Source: Bacteriovoracaceae bacterium (GTDB lineage: Bacteria; Bdellovibrionota; UBA1018). From it: a stretch of 64,000 nt of DNA. This document shows, piece after piece, positions 34,448-42,107 of the stretch. The notes beneath the pieces were generated by a model. The model saw nothing but the letters and a program-made list of their open reading frames with translations. It did not search any database and was not told the origin of the DNA. A program made the translations under genes and the position numbers. How positions within the stretch are numbered: position 1 is the stretch's first letter; each line of letters starts with the position of its first letter. The stretch covers positions 1 to 64,000 of the forward strand of contig CANFJX010000004.1 in assembly GCA_947447665.1 (NCBI GenBank). Direction: 5' to 3'.

Positions 34448-35516
34448 AAAGTCCGAGACCCAGTCCTCCCAGTCGACTCGTTCTCTGGGCGCGCTCAAAC
34501 GGCTGAAAGATTCGCTCCCGATCTTCACTGTTAACGCTCGGTCCCTGGTCACGCACCGTCAGACGAAAACCACTTCCATCTTGGCGGAGCTTGACCCAAA
34601 CAACCCCCCCTTCGGGCGAGAAGCGGATTCCATTCATCACTAAGTTCGTAATGAGCTCCTCCAGTCGCACGGGATCAACCCATGCTGTCAAGAACTCTGG
34701 GGCTTCTACCTGAATAGAAATGCCAGACTCTTGCCCAATCACTTGGAGCCGCGACTGGATGCAATCTTGTAAAAGCCGCGGAACCTGGGTTTCAATAGGC
34801 TCAACCACGAAGCGGCCATTTTGAATCCTAGAAACATCCAAAAGGCCGTCAATCAATTCGTTGAGGCGCTCGACTTGACGAATGCTCATTTTTAAAAAAT
34901 GTTCATAGCGATCTTGATCAGGAAACGACTGCAACTCTGGCCGAGACTTGAGCATTCTTGCCTGAAGTTGCAGGATCCCGTAAATCGAAGTGAGCGGAGT
35001 TTTAAGCTCATGACTGGCGATCGATAAAAACTGATTCCGAAGACTGAGTTCGGATTCTAACTCACAGACTCTAGCCAGCTCGGAAAGGCGCTGAACAACT
35101 ACCAAAGCGGCTAATTCTTCCTTTGGGCCCATTGCTTTGCTGGTGCCCAAAATCAGGATTCCATACTCGACATTCCCAGATGCCTTAACTTCACCAAAGC
35201 GAACGCATGCCAGACTCTGAACGACTCCCCCCACTCCGCCCGTGAGTTGAATTCGTCTCAATCGGTAGAGATCCAAACTCATTTTCTTGGTATAACTTTT
35301 TATATATTGTACAAACCCATCTCGCTCAACGGGTGAGAGATTCATCTCTGCACCCATCTTAACTCCTTCCAACTCTTTAGGAAGCCCCGTCAGCAAGACA
35401 ACGCAAGGGCACTCCAATAGTCGTGCGATCTTTTCAGTCAGGCCGTCCAACTCTGAGTGAGTCTGAGGCCAAGCGAAATCTTGATTCATAAATTGTGAGA
35501 CTTGATCGATTTCCAC
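34329..35516 (-). CDS. Soluble sensor histidine kinase
   Basis: A 395-residue kinase without membrane segments. Residues 1-150 form a GAF-like sensory domain. The dimerisation/phosphoacceptor box SIASHELKTPLTSIYG carries His169. The ATPase domain has the N box ELITNLVMNGIRFSP, G1 RDQGPSV (second Gly replaced by Ser), F box IFQPFERAQ and G2 LGGLGLGLFISRQIA. The C-terminus is complete (GNVFEAYFPI). It is probably active. No response regulator gene is adjacent, so it is an orphan. Its 3' end overlaps the end of the PaaK-like gene by 119 bp, tail to tail. Confidence 0.9.
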   Translation of the reverse strand: MEIDQVSQFMNQDFAWPQTHSELDGLTEKIARLLECPCVVLLTGLPKELEGVKMGAEMNLSPVERDGFVQYIKSYTKKMSLDLYRLRRIQLTGGVGGVVQSLACVRFGEVKASGNVEYGILILGTSKAMGPKEELAALVVVQRLSELARVCELESELSLRNQFLSIASHELKTPLTSIYGILQLQARMLKSRPELQSFPDQDRYEHFLKMSIRQVERLNELIDGLLDVSRIQNGRFVVEPIETQVPRLLQDCIQSRLQVIGQESGISIQVEAPEFLTAWVDPVRLEELITNLVMNGIRFSPEGGVVWVKLRQDGSGFRLTVRDQGPSVNSEDRERIFQPFERAQRTSRLGGLGLGLFISRQIAQLHGGNVSLIESVPGKGNVFEAYFPIRNPQDA

Positions 35517-35843
35517 ACGAGAGATTTTATCACAACCCAGAGATGGGCGAATCTGCGTAAATTAAACCAAGCAGTGAAAGTTACGTAGGATTTCCGGGCA
35601 TAAGAATTGAAGTAGATTCCTGTGCACGGCTACTCTGAGTCCAACTGTTACGCCGAGGAAAATTGCTTGCGCCATTTTAGTCGCCCCCAAAAATAGCGCG
35701 ACCCGCCTCGGAATGGAGGGGTAGATGACTGTCTGCCCCTCCTGATTTTTCTTGACTGTTTTATTTAACTCGACGATATGAATTTCTATGTATCTCACTC
35801 ATCGGGTTTCGAACGCTCTATCAATTCTGGGCGCGGCAAAACC
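35517..35843. other. Gap between histidine kinase and folB; leader-like region
   Basis: A region of 327 bp between divergent genes. The only notable element is the terminator-like hairpin listed separately. Open frames here (a GTG-started 78-codon frame on the minus strand at 35562-35798, and a short plus-strand extension of folB from 35778) lack ribosome sites and family resemblance. The promoters for both the kinase and the fol operon must lie here. Confidence 0.4.
35715..35749 (+). terminator. Terminator-like hairpin upstream of folB (possible attenuator)
   Basis: The stem GGAGGGG (35715-35721) and CCCCTCC (35736-35742), extended by TAGA/TCTG with one G-U pair, is followed by TGATTTTTC. 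This is an intrinsic terminator layout on the plus strand. No plus-strand gene precedes it within about 1.2 kb other than the PaaK-like gene end at 34447, while folB starts 95 nt after it. It may attenuate the fol operon or end antisense transcription under the kinase gene. The structure is seen; the role is inferred. Confidence 0.45.
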
Positions 35844-36248
35844 ATGCTAACCCCGTATAGTCAACTCTCCCTCAAAAAACTCAGACTTCTCGTGAGCTTA
35901 GGCTGCAGCCCGGAGGAGCGCCAAGTCCTTCAGTATGTGAGCTTCGACTTGGAGGTCCGGTTTATCGTTCCGCCGCAAGGGTGCATGACTGATTCCCTTG
36001 AACAAACGGTCTGCTACGCAAAGCTGAGTCAAAAAATCAAAGAAGTTTGCGATCGCCGTGAATACCAACTCATTGAAAAGCTCGGCTGGGATATCTATCA
36101 AGCCGTCCGTGAAGACCTCCCCGAGCAGTCGCTTCTTTGGCTTCGCGCAACCAAAGAACATCCTCCGGTGGCTCACCTTGAGGGAGGCGCCGCATTCTCT
36201 CTCGGTGACTGGGAGCCGGCTCCCACCTCCGCTCGAATGGATCGATAG
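35844..36248 (+). CDS. folB: Dihydroneopterin aldolase
   Basis: Folate-pathway aldolase producing 6-hydroxymethyl-dihydropterin. I start at the ATG at 35844 (134 residues), just before the first family strand (LSLKKLRLLVSLGCSPEER); an in-frame ATG at 35778 adds an unrelated tail. The family pattern is recognisable: LGCSPEERQVLQYVSFDLEVRF, DSLEQTVCYAKLSQKI, REYQLIEKLGWDIYQAV with the catalytic region, and a final LLWLRATKEHPPV strand. It is followed by folK-folP after 15 bp, so consecutive steps are encoded together. Confidence 0.88.
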   Translation: MLTPYSQLSLKKLRLLVSLGCSPEERQVLQYVSFDLEVRFIVPPQGCMTDSLEQTVCYAKLSQKIKEVCDRREYQLIEKLGWDIYQAVREDLPEQSLLWLRATKEHPPVAHLEGGAAFSLGDWEPAPTSARMDR

Positions 36249-36263
36249 AACGAGGAGCCAATA

Positions 36264-37595
36264 ATGATCATTTTAGGATTGGGCAGCAATTGGGGTGACC
36301 GGGTCTCGTTTTTGCGCCGGGCGATTCATCGACTCAAGTCTTCTGCCCCAGAGACTCAGATCCAGGCGATCTCTCCGATTTACGAATCTTCTGCCCTCCT
36401 ACCTCCCAATGCTCCCCCCTCATGGGACCGACCTTTTCTTAACTTAAACGTGCTTTGCTCCTCGCCCCTCTCGTCTCCTGACCTTTTAAAACTTCTGAAG
36501 AGAATCGAAGCAGAAATCGGTCGAGAAAACCGAGGAAGATGGGCCCCCCGCGAAATCGATATCGACATTCTCGCTCGCAATGATGAAGTCTTCTCTCAAT
36601 CCGACCTGACGATCCCGCACCCCGGCTTGCTTAAGCGACCCTTTGCATTCTTACCGTTCAGCGATCTAGCCCCTGATTGGCAGTTTCCTAGCGCAGGTCC
36701 CTTCTTTGGAAAGAAGATCTCTGAGATCCTTCCCACCAGCTCCACGCTAGACGCCGTTCGATCCAACCAAACCCTCACCGAAGTCATGGGGATTCTCAAT
36801 ATAACGCCCGACTCGTTTTCGGACGGCGACTTGCACGCTCGGCCCGAGACGGTGCTGGAGACAGTCAAAATCTGGTGTCAGCAGGGCGTTAGAATTTTAG
36901 ACCTAGGGGCAGAATCGACTCGCCCGGATGCAATTGCAATCTCCCCTAGTGAAGAATGCAAACGTCTCGAACCGATTTTGAACGCACTCCAAACTGATTC
37001 CCAGCTCCAAGAAAGTCACTTGATCCTGAGTCTCGATACCCGAAACCCAGAAGTGGCGACATGGGCAATCCCCAGAGGGATTCATTGGATCAACGACGTG
37101 TCAGGGTTTGATGACCCAAAAATGACTCGGATCGTAGCCGATTCCGGCGGGGTCGCTGTTTTCATGCATAGCTTAAGCGTACCGTCTCGAAGGGACCTCG
37201 TCATTCCAGAGGGAGTGGACCCTGTCGATCTGATTTTAAAGTGGGCTGAACAAAAAATTCAAGAACTCTTGCAACAGGGAGTCTCAAGGGAAAAGCTGAT
37301 CTTCGACCCCGGACTTGGATTTGGAAAAACCCCAGCCCAAAATTGGCAGATTGTTAGGCAATTCAAAAAATTTCACCAACTTGGTGTAAAAACATTGGTC
37401 GGCCATTCCAGAAAATCATTTCTTGCCAACGTAAGTAACGTGCCACCCCGCGAACGAGACTTGGAAACAGCCGCCCTTTCGATTGACCTTTTTGAAAAGG
37501 GGGTGGACTACCTCAGAGTCCACGAGCCAGTCCTCAACTCTCGAGCTTTAATAGCCTGGTCTCACGCCAATGGAGTCGTTCGGTGCCAAACCTAG
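36264..37595 (+). CDS. folKP: Bifunctional HPPK-dihydropteroate synthase (FolK-FolP fusion)
   Basis: A 443-residue fusion of two consecutive folate enzymes. Residues 1-165 are 6-hydroxymethyl-dihydropterin pyrophosphokinase (LGLGSNWGDR, YESSAL, DRPFLNLNV, RWAPREIDIDIL, IPHPGLLKRPFAFLP). Residues 170-443 are dihydropteroate synthase, the sulfonamide target (MGILNITPDSFSDGD, LDLGAESTRPD, WINDVSGF, DPGLGFGKTPAQNW, LVGHSRKSF). Both active sites look complete. Together with folB in front this mirrors the order of the trifunctional fungal enzyme. The folC start overlaps its last 13 bp. Confidence 0.95.
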   Translation: MIILGLGSNWGDRVSFLRRAIHRLKSSAPETQIQAISPIYESSALLPPNAPPSWDRPFLNLNVLCSSPLSSPDLLKLLKRIEAEIGRENRGRWAPREIDIDILARNDEVFSQSDLTIPHPGLLKRPFAFLPFSDLAPDWQFPSAGPFFGKKISEILPTSSTLDAVRSNQTLTEVMGILNITPDSFSDGDLHARPETVLETVKIWCQQGVRILDLGAESTRPDAIAISPSEECKRLEPILNALQTDSQLQESHLILSLDTRNPEVATWAIPRGIHWINDVSGFDDPKMTRIVADSGGVAVFMHSLSVPSRRDLVIPEGVDPVDLILKWAEQKIQELLQQGVSREKLIFDPGLGFGKTPAQNWQIVRQFKKFHQLGVKTLVGHSRKSFLANVSNVPPRERDLETAALSIDLFEKGVDYLRVHEPVLNSRALIAWSHANGVVRCQT

Positions 37596-38875
37596 AGTAC
37601 CGTCGAATCGTATCGGAAATTGAATCCTTGGGCATCATGCCGGATCGCCCACCCAGCTTGGTGACCATGCAGGAAGCTCTCGATTTGCTTTTGCCCTCAT
37701 CTTGCTGGCGCCCAAAAAAAACTGTGATCGTAGCCGGAACCAATGGGAAGGGAAGCGTATGTGCTACGCTAGAGACTTTATTCATTGCTGCGGGCGAGAC
37801 GGTCGGACTCTATACCTCTCCTCACCTAGAGGAGACCACCGAAAGAATTCGAATCAACGGCGCCCACCTCTCGGAGGAGCAGTTTTGCCAAATTTACTCC
37901 GAAGTCAAATCTCTCCTTCCTGGAATGAAACTTACGCATTTTGAAATTCTCACTCTCATGGCAGCCTGGGCATTTTTCTCTGGACGGACACACACCCCAG
38001 TAGATCGGGCCATTTTTGAAGTCGGTCTTGGCGGAACGTGGGATGCCACGAACGCGATCCCGCACGATCACTGTATCATCACTCAACTCGGATACGACCA
38101 TCAGAACCTCTTAGGGAATTCACTCACAGAGATCGCAAAAAACAAGTTTGGAATTATTCAAAAAAACGCCCTCGTCGTTCACTCTCCACTTCCCGACGAA
38201 GTGCAATCACTCGCTACCGAAACTCAAGAGGCGACCGGGAGCACATGGATACCCTCATCCAGCATTATAGAGCGAGTCGAAATCCATGGACGCGAGCCTA
38301 TCTTTTACATCGAAACCCCCTGGGGAGAAGCCAAGCTAGCTCTTCCCGGACGAAGGGGGGCCGAAAATACGGCTACCGCTCTAACTTACTTTAAAGAGTG
38401 TGGGTACAATCCATCTCTCTTTCTCTCGCGCATCAGCGAAGTTCAGTGGAAGGGCAGAATGGAAAAGTGGACCGGATCCGCTTCCCGTTGTGCAGTCTAC
38501 CTATCAGGTGACCATAATCCACAGGGAGTAAAAAGCTTAACCGAACTTCTGCCACACTACTGGCGAAATCACCTCTACATTTTAGTCGGGGTCGGCAGGG
38601 ATAAAAGTCGAGATGAAATTTTGAGCCCTCTTTTCTCTCTTCCAAATACATCCATATTTCTCACAGAAACCCCATTTAAAGGTTTAAAAATTCAAGATTA
38701 CGGCCAATGGAAAGACCTAGCCAAGGGCACCAACGAAGACCCAGCCGAGGCAATCCAATCGATTTTTGATCTGGCCTCAGAGGAAGACCTAATCTTAGTG
38801 ACCGGATCGCTCTACCTAGTGGGATACATTAAGTCAGTACTCAAAGCCTTGAGTCCATCGAAAGAAATGACTTAG
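37583..38875 (+). CDS. folC: Folylpolyglutamate synthase / dihydrofolate synthase
   Basis: Mur-ligase-like ATPase that adds glutamate to dihydropteroate and/or folates. It starts with GTG at 37583 inside the end of folKP. P-loop VAGTNGKGSVCATLE, substrate loop LYTSPHLEETTERIRING, metal region FEVGLGGTWDATN, the Lys region IAKNKFGIIQ and the C-terminal domain with SGDHNPQGV, ILVGVGRDKSRDE and VTGSLYLVG are present. The 430-residue length is normal. It completes the cluster folB-folKP-folC. Confidence 0.95.
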   Translation: MPNLEYRRIVSEIESLGIMPDRPPSLVTMQEALDLLLPSSCWRPKKTVIVAGTNGKGSVCATLETLFIAAGETVGLYTSPHLEETTERIRINGAHLSEEQFCQIYSEVKSLLPGMKLTHFEILTLMAAWAFFSGRTHTPVDRAIFEVGLGGTWDATNAIPHDHCIITQLGYDHQNLLGNSLTEIAKNKFGIIQKNALVVHSPLPDEVQSLATETQEATGSTWIPSSSIIERVEIHGREPIFYIETPWGEAKLALPGRRGAENTATALTYFKECGYNPSLFLSRISEVQWKGRMEKWTGSASRCAVYLSGDHNPQGVKSLTELLPHYWRNHLYILVGVGRDKSRDEILSPLFSLPNTSIFLTETPFKGLKIQDYGQWKDLAKGTNEDPAEAIQSIFDLASEEDLILVTGSLYLVGYIKSVLKALSPSKEMT

Positions 38876-38883
38876 TCCATTTT

Positions 38884-41118
38884 ATGAACGAAGCACAGGC
38901 ACCCACAAGCTCAGAAGGGCACTCAAACCCAGACTCTACTCCCATTTCATTTATAGGTTCTGTAGAGAGAGTAACCTTCCACAGCGAAGAAAGTGGCTAC
39001 TGCGTCCTGCGCCTTAAAATCAAGGGCCAGCGAGATCTCGCCACAGTCGTAGGCTATACTAACTCTGTAGCACCTGGCGAAGATCTAGAATGCATCGGGA
39101 TCTGGACTAGCCATCGGGACTTTGGGCTCCAGTTCAAAGCTCAATCTATCCGATCAATTCAACCTAACACTCTAGAGGGGATTGAAAAATATTTGGGTTC
39201 TGGAATGCTCAAAGGTATCGGGCCCTCTTTCGCAAAAAAAATGGTAGATAAGTTTCGTACACAAATTTTTGAAATTATTGAAAACGAACCTCATCGACTT
39301 CTAGAAATCTCTGGTATGGGGCGCGCGCGAGTCAAGCTGATCACCACGACTTGGACCGAGCAAAAAATAGTTCGAGAGATTTTAGTTTTTCTTCAATCTC
39401 ACGGTGTGAGTACCTCCAAATCTTTTCGAATCTATCGAACTTACGGCAATCAAGCGATTAGTCGAGTCAAAGAAAATCCTTACCAACTGGCAAAAGATAT
39501 TCAAGGGATCGGATTTAAAAGCGCTGACCAGATCGCTCAAAATCTGGGAGTTTCTAAAACCTCATTGATTCGGGCGCGAGCCGGAATTCATTACGTACTT
39601 TTTGAACGAATCGGAAGCGGCCACTGCGCTTATCCCGAGGACACGTTGGTCCGTAAGGCTATCGAGCTCCTGGAAACCGAGGAAGCCATCGTTCGTGAGG
39701 CGATTGAACTCGAGGTGCAAGATCGCGAATTATTTCGAGAAACGATTCGATCCATTTCTTGCCTTTATCCTTCTTCTCTTTTTCATGCAGAAAGGGAAGT
39801 GGCGCGCCTACTTTCAGAACTTGCCCAAGGTCCTGTTCCTTGGGGAAAGACCGACCCTTCCCAGGGAATTCCATGGGTTGAAAAAAATCTCAATATTCAA
39901 CTCGCTCATCTCCAAAAACAGGCCGTTGAAATGGCGCTATCCACCAAGACGCTCATCATCACCGGCGGTCCGGGCACAGGGAAGACCACTCTGACTCGCT
40001 CGATCGTCCGTTTGCTCGAATCAAAATCGATTCAAATCCTCCTCTGCTCTCCCACCGGTAGAGCGGCTAAGCGCCTCAGTGAGTGCACAAAGCGAGAGGC
40101 AAAAACCATTCATCGTATGCTCGGCGTTGATCCGATCACTCAACGCTTTCTCCATGATGAAGAAAATCTGCTTCCAGCGGATCTCATCATCATCGACGAG
40201 GCATCCATGATCGATATTACCCTGATGCAGCACCTCCTCCGTGCCATTCCGTCGCGAGCAGCTGTTATTCTCGTCGGCGATGTGGACCAAATCCCTTCGG
40301 TCGGGCCGGGTGCCGTACTGCAATCGTTAATCCAGACAGGAAAGATTCCCACACTCAAGCTCACACAGGTGTTTCGTCAGGCTGCAGAAAGCGAGATTAT
40401 TCAATCGGCCCACCAGATTAACGCAGGTCAAATGCCCATGATGAAAAGACGGGATAAAAAATCAGATTTTCACTTCATTCCTTCAGCTGACTCTGCTCAG
40501 ACCACGGCAAAGATCATCGACCTTGTCAAAAATCGAATCCCTCAAGCCTATGGGCTAGACCCCATTCGCGATATCCAAGTCCTATGTCCCATGAATTTAG
40601 GTTCTTTGGGTTGCCGAAGCCTCAACGTCGAACTCCAAAAAGCTCTGAATCCAAATCCCCGTGGCTCAATCGAAAAATTTGGAACCCTCTTTGCCCCAGG
40701 CGACAAAGTCATCATCACTGCCAATGACTACGAGAAGGAAGTTTTTAACGGAGATATTGGAGTAATCGACTCCATTCGATCCGAACACCAAGACGTCCTC
40801 ATTCATCTCGATGAACGCAAGGTGGCCATCCCTTACTCAGAAATGGATCTCCTTTCTCTCGCCTACGCGATCACTATCCATAAAGCACAGGGATCTGAAT
40901 ATCCGGCCGTTGTGATCCCAGTGATGATGCAGCACTCCATCATGCTGAAGAAAAACCTCATCTACACTGCCCTCACGCGTGGAAAAAAACTAGTTGTGCT
41001 CGTCGGACAAGAGAAGGCGCTCCAGCTGGCCGTAGGCTCAAAGAATCAGGATGAGCGATGGACGAACCTAGCTAGCTGTGTCATCGAACAATGGAAAACC
41101 TCGGTATTTACGGCCTGA
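38884..41118 (+). CDS. recD2: RecD2-type ATP-dependent 5'-3' DNA helicase
   Basis: A 744-residue SF1B helicase of the RecD2 group found in genomes with or without RecBC. The N-terminal extension (GSVERVTFHSEESGYCVLR and helix-hairpin-helix-like segments around residues 95-200: YLGSGMLKGIGPSFAK, LLEISGMGRARVKLI, IQGIGFKSADQIA) is diagnostic. The helicase core carries Walker A ITGGPGTGKTTL, LLCSPTGRAAKRL, Walker B LIIIDEASMID, GDVDQIPSVGPGAVL, VFRQAAES and the C-terminal SAYAITIHKAQGSE-like motif (read here as LAYAITIHKAQGSEYP). It follows folC by 8 bp and probably shares its transcript. Role in DNA repair is inferred from family. Confidence 0.95.
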   Translation: MNEAQAPTSSEGHSNPDSTPISFIGSVERVTFHSEESGYCVLRLKIKGQRDLATVVGYTNSVAPGEDLECIGIWTSHRDFGLQFKAQSIRSIQPNTLEGIEKYLGSGMLKGIGPSFAKKMVDKFRTQIFEIIENEPHRLLEISGMGRARVKLITTTWTEQKIVREILVFLQSHGVSTSKSFRIYRTYGNQAISRVKENPYQLAKDIQGIGFKSADQIAQNLGVSKTSLIRARAGIHYVLFERIGSGHCAYPEDTLVRKAIELLETEEAIVREAIELEVQDRELFRETIRSISCLYPSSLFHAEREVARLLSELAQGPVPWGKTDPSQGIPWVEKNLNIQLAHLQKQAVEMALSTKTLIITGGPGTGKTTLTRSIVRLLESKSIQILLCSPTGRAAKRLSECTKREAKTIHRMLGVDPITQRFLHDEENLLPADLIIIDEASMIDITLMQHLLRAIPSRAAVILVGDVDQIPSVGPGAVLQSLIQTGKIPTLKLTQVFRQAAESEIIQSAHQINAGQMPMMKRRDKKSDFHFIPSADSAQTTAKIIDLVKNRIPQAYGLDPIRDIQVLCPMNLGSLGCRSLNVELQKALNPNPRGSIEKFGTLFAPGDKVIITANDYEKEVFNGDIGVIDSIRSEHQDVLIHLDERKVAIPYSEMDLLSLAYAITIHKAQGSEYPAVVIPVMMQHSIMLKKNLIYTALTRGKKLVVLVGQEKALQLAVGSKNQDERWTNLASCVIEQWKTSVFTA

Positions 41119-41205
41119 AGTATTATATTTTTAATCCTTGTTTTTTATATTTTGTGTTAGTTTCTCATGCAGAGTGAGCAAGTCACTTAATCCTTGGGGG
41201 GATTT

Positions 41206-41835
41206 ATGGGGAAAATTCGCTTCGATCTCGAGGCCAGAAATCATAAGCTGGTCTGTTTCTGCTTTTTATTTATCACAATATTTTTATTTGATATTAAAAT
41301 AATTCATGCGGACTATTTACCCATGGATCAATTTTTTTCAGAGTATTCTTACATTGCTCCGAACCTAGGAAGACTGGGCAACACCCATGCGATTCGCCCA
41401 TTGGTCTCGTTAGAGGCTAATCCCAAGGAGCTTTTAAATAATGCACTCCGCCTCGCAGCCCGCGAGGATCGAGTCATCGACCTTCAGCGACTCATCGAAA
41501 AAGGAGCGGATGTAAACACAACTACAGCCGCTGGGATCAGTCCATTAATGTTTGCTGCCCGAAACTGCTCACCTAAAATGGCGGAGGTTCTTCTCAAGAA
41601 CAAATCAGACGTAAACGCGTCCGACGAATTCGGGAGAACACCGCTCATCTTTGCGACCCGAGAATCCTGCGCCAAGGTGGTTGAACTCCTGGTTAAAGCA
41701 CCTGGCATTCGATGTCTTACCAAAGATCGCGCCCAAAAGACGGCCCTGGACTATGCTGCCGAGGATGCACGCCTCGAGGTAGACGGCGCCTCCCAGCAGA
41801 TCATGGGACTTATTCTGTTCTCGGGAAGAAGTTAA
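41206..41835 (+). CDS. Secreted or periplasmic ankyrin-repeat protein
   Basis: A 209-residue protein starting at the ATG at 41206, with GGGGGGA directly upstream. A hydrophobic signal segment (LVCFCFLFITIFLFDI) is followed by an exported region. Three ankyrin repeats cover residues about 75-190: ALRLAAREDRVIDLQRLIEKG-ADVN, SPLMFAARNCSPKMAEVLLKN and TPLIFATRESCAKVVELLVKA. The C-terminus (ALDYAAEDARLEVDGAS) is a partial fourth repeat. Ankyrin arrays bind proteins; the partner is unknown. It stands alone between recD2 and two tRNA genes. Confidence 0.85.
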   Translation: MGKIRFDLEARNHKLVCFCFLFITIFLFDIKIIHADYLPMDQFFSEYSYIAPNLGRLGNTHAIRPLVSLEANPKELLNNALRLAAREDRVIDLQRLIEKGADVNTTTAAGISPLMFAARNCSPKMAEVLLKNKSDVNASDEFGRTPLIFATRESCAKVVELLVKAPGIRCLTKDRAQKTALDYAAEDARLEVDGASQQIMGLILFSGRS

Positions 41836-41909
41836 GAAGCCGAGTTAGACCCTGACCCGCGAAAAGTATTGGCAAAAAGCACTGAAATGAATTAAAAGTC
41901 TCATCTTAC

Positions 41910-41994
41910 GCTCGCGTGGTGGAATTGGTAGACACGCTGGCCTTAGAAGCCAGTGCTTTCGGGTGTGGGGGTTCGAGTCCCTCCGCGAGCACCA
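41910..41994 (+). tRNA. tRNA-Leu (anticodon UAG)
   Basis: An 85-nt class II tRNA with a long variable arm. Acceptor GCTCGCG pairs with CGCGAGC, the anticodon arm CTGGC-CTTAGAA-GCCAG reads UAG, and the variable arm lies at about 41955-41968. The T arm contains GGTTCGAGTCC and CCA is encoded. It reads CUN codons, mainly CUA/CUG. It is 21 bp before tRNA-Arg and probably co-transcribed. Confidence 0.97.
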
Positions 41995-42015
41995 CTTATA
42001 GCAAACTGATAAAAC

Positions 42016-42093
42016 GACCCCGTAGCTCAGCTGGATCAGAGCAGGTGCCTTCTAAGCATCAGGTCGGGAGTTCGAACCTCTCCGGGGTCGCCA
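42016..42093 (+). tRNA. tRNA-Arg (anticodon UCU)
   Basis: Acceptor GACCCCG pairs with CGGGGTC, D arm AGCTCAGCTGGATCAGAGC, anticodon arm GGTGC-CTTCTAA-GCATC (one G-U pair) reads UCU, T arm GGAGTTCGAACCTCTCC. Encoded CCA. It decodes AGA/AGG. It is the second tRNA of a pair and converges with the RCC1 lipoprotein gene 14 bp away. Confidence 0.97.
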
Positions 42094-42107
42094 TTTCAGT
42101 TCCCTGC

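Noticed and set aside
35562-35798. Minus-strand 78-codon frame upstream of the histidine kinase
   Set aside because: GTG start without ribosome site, no recognisable domain, and a terminator-like hairpin falls inside it.
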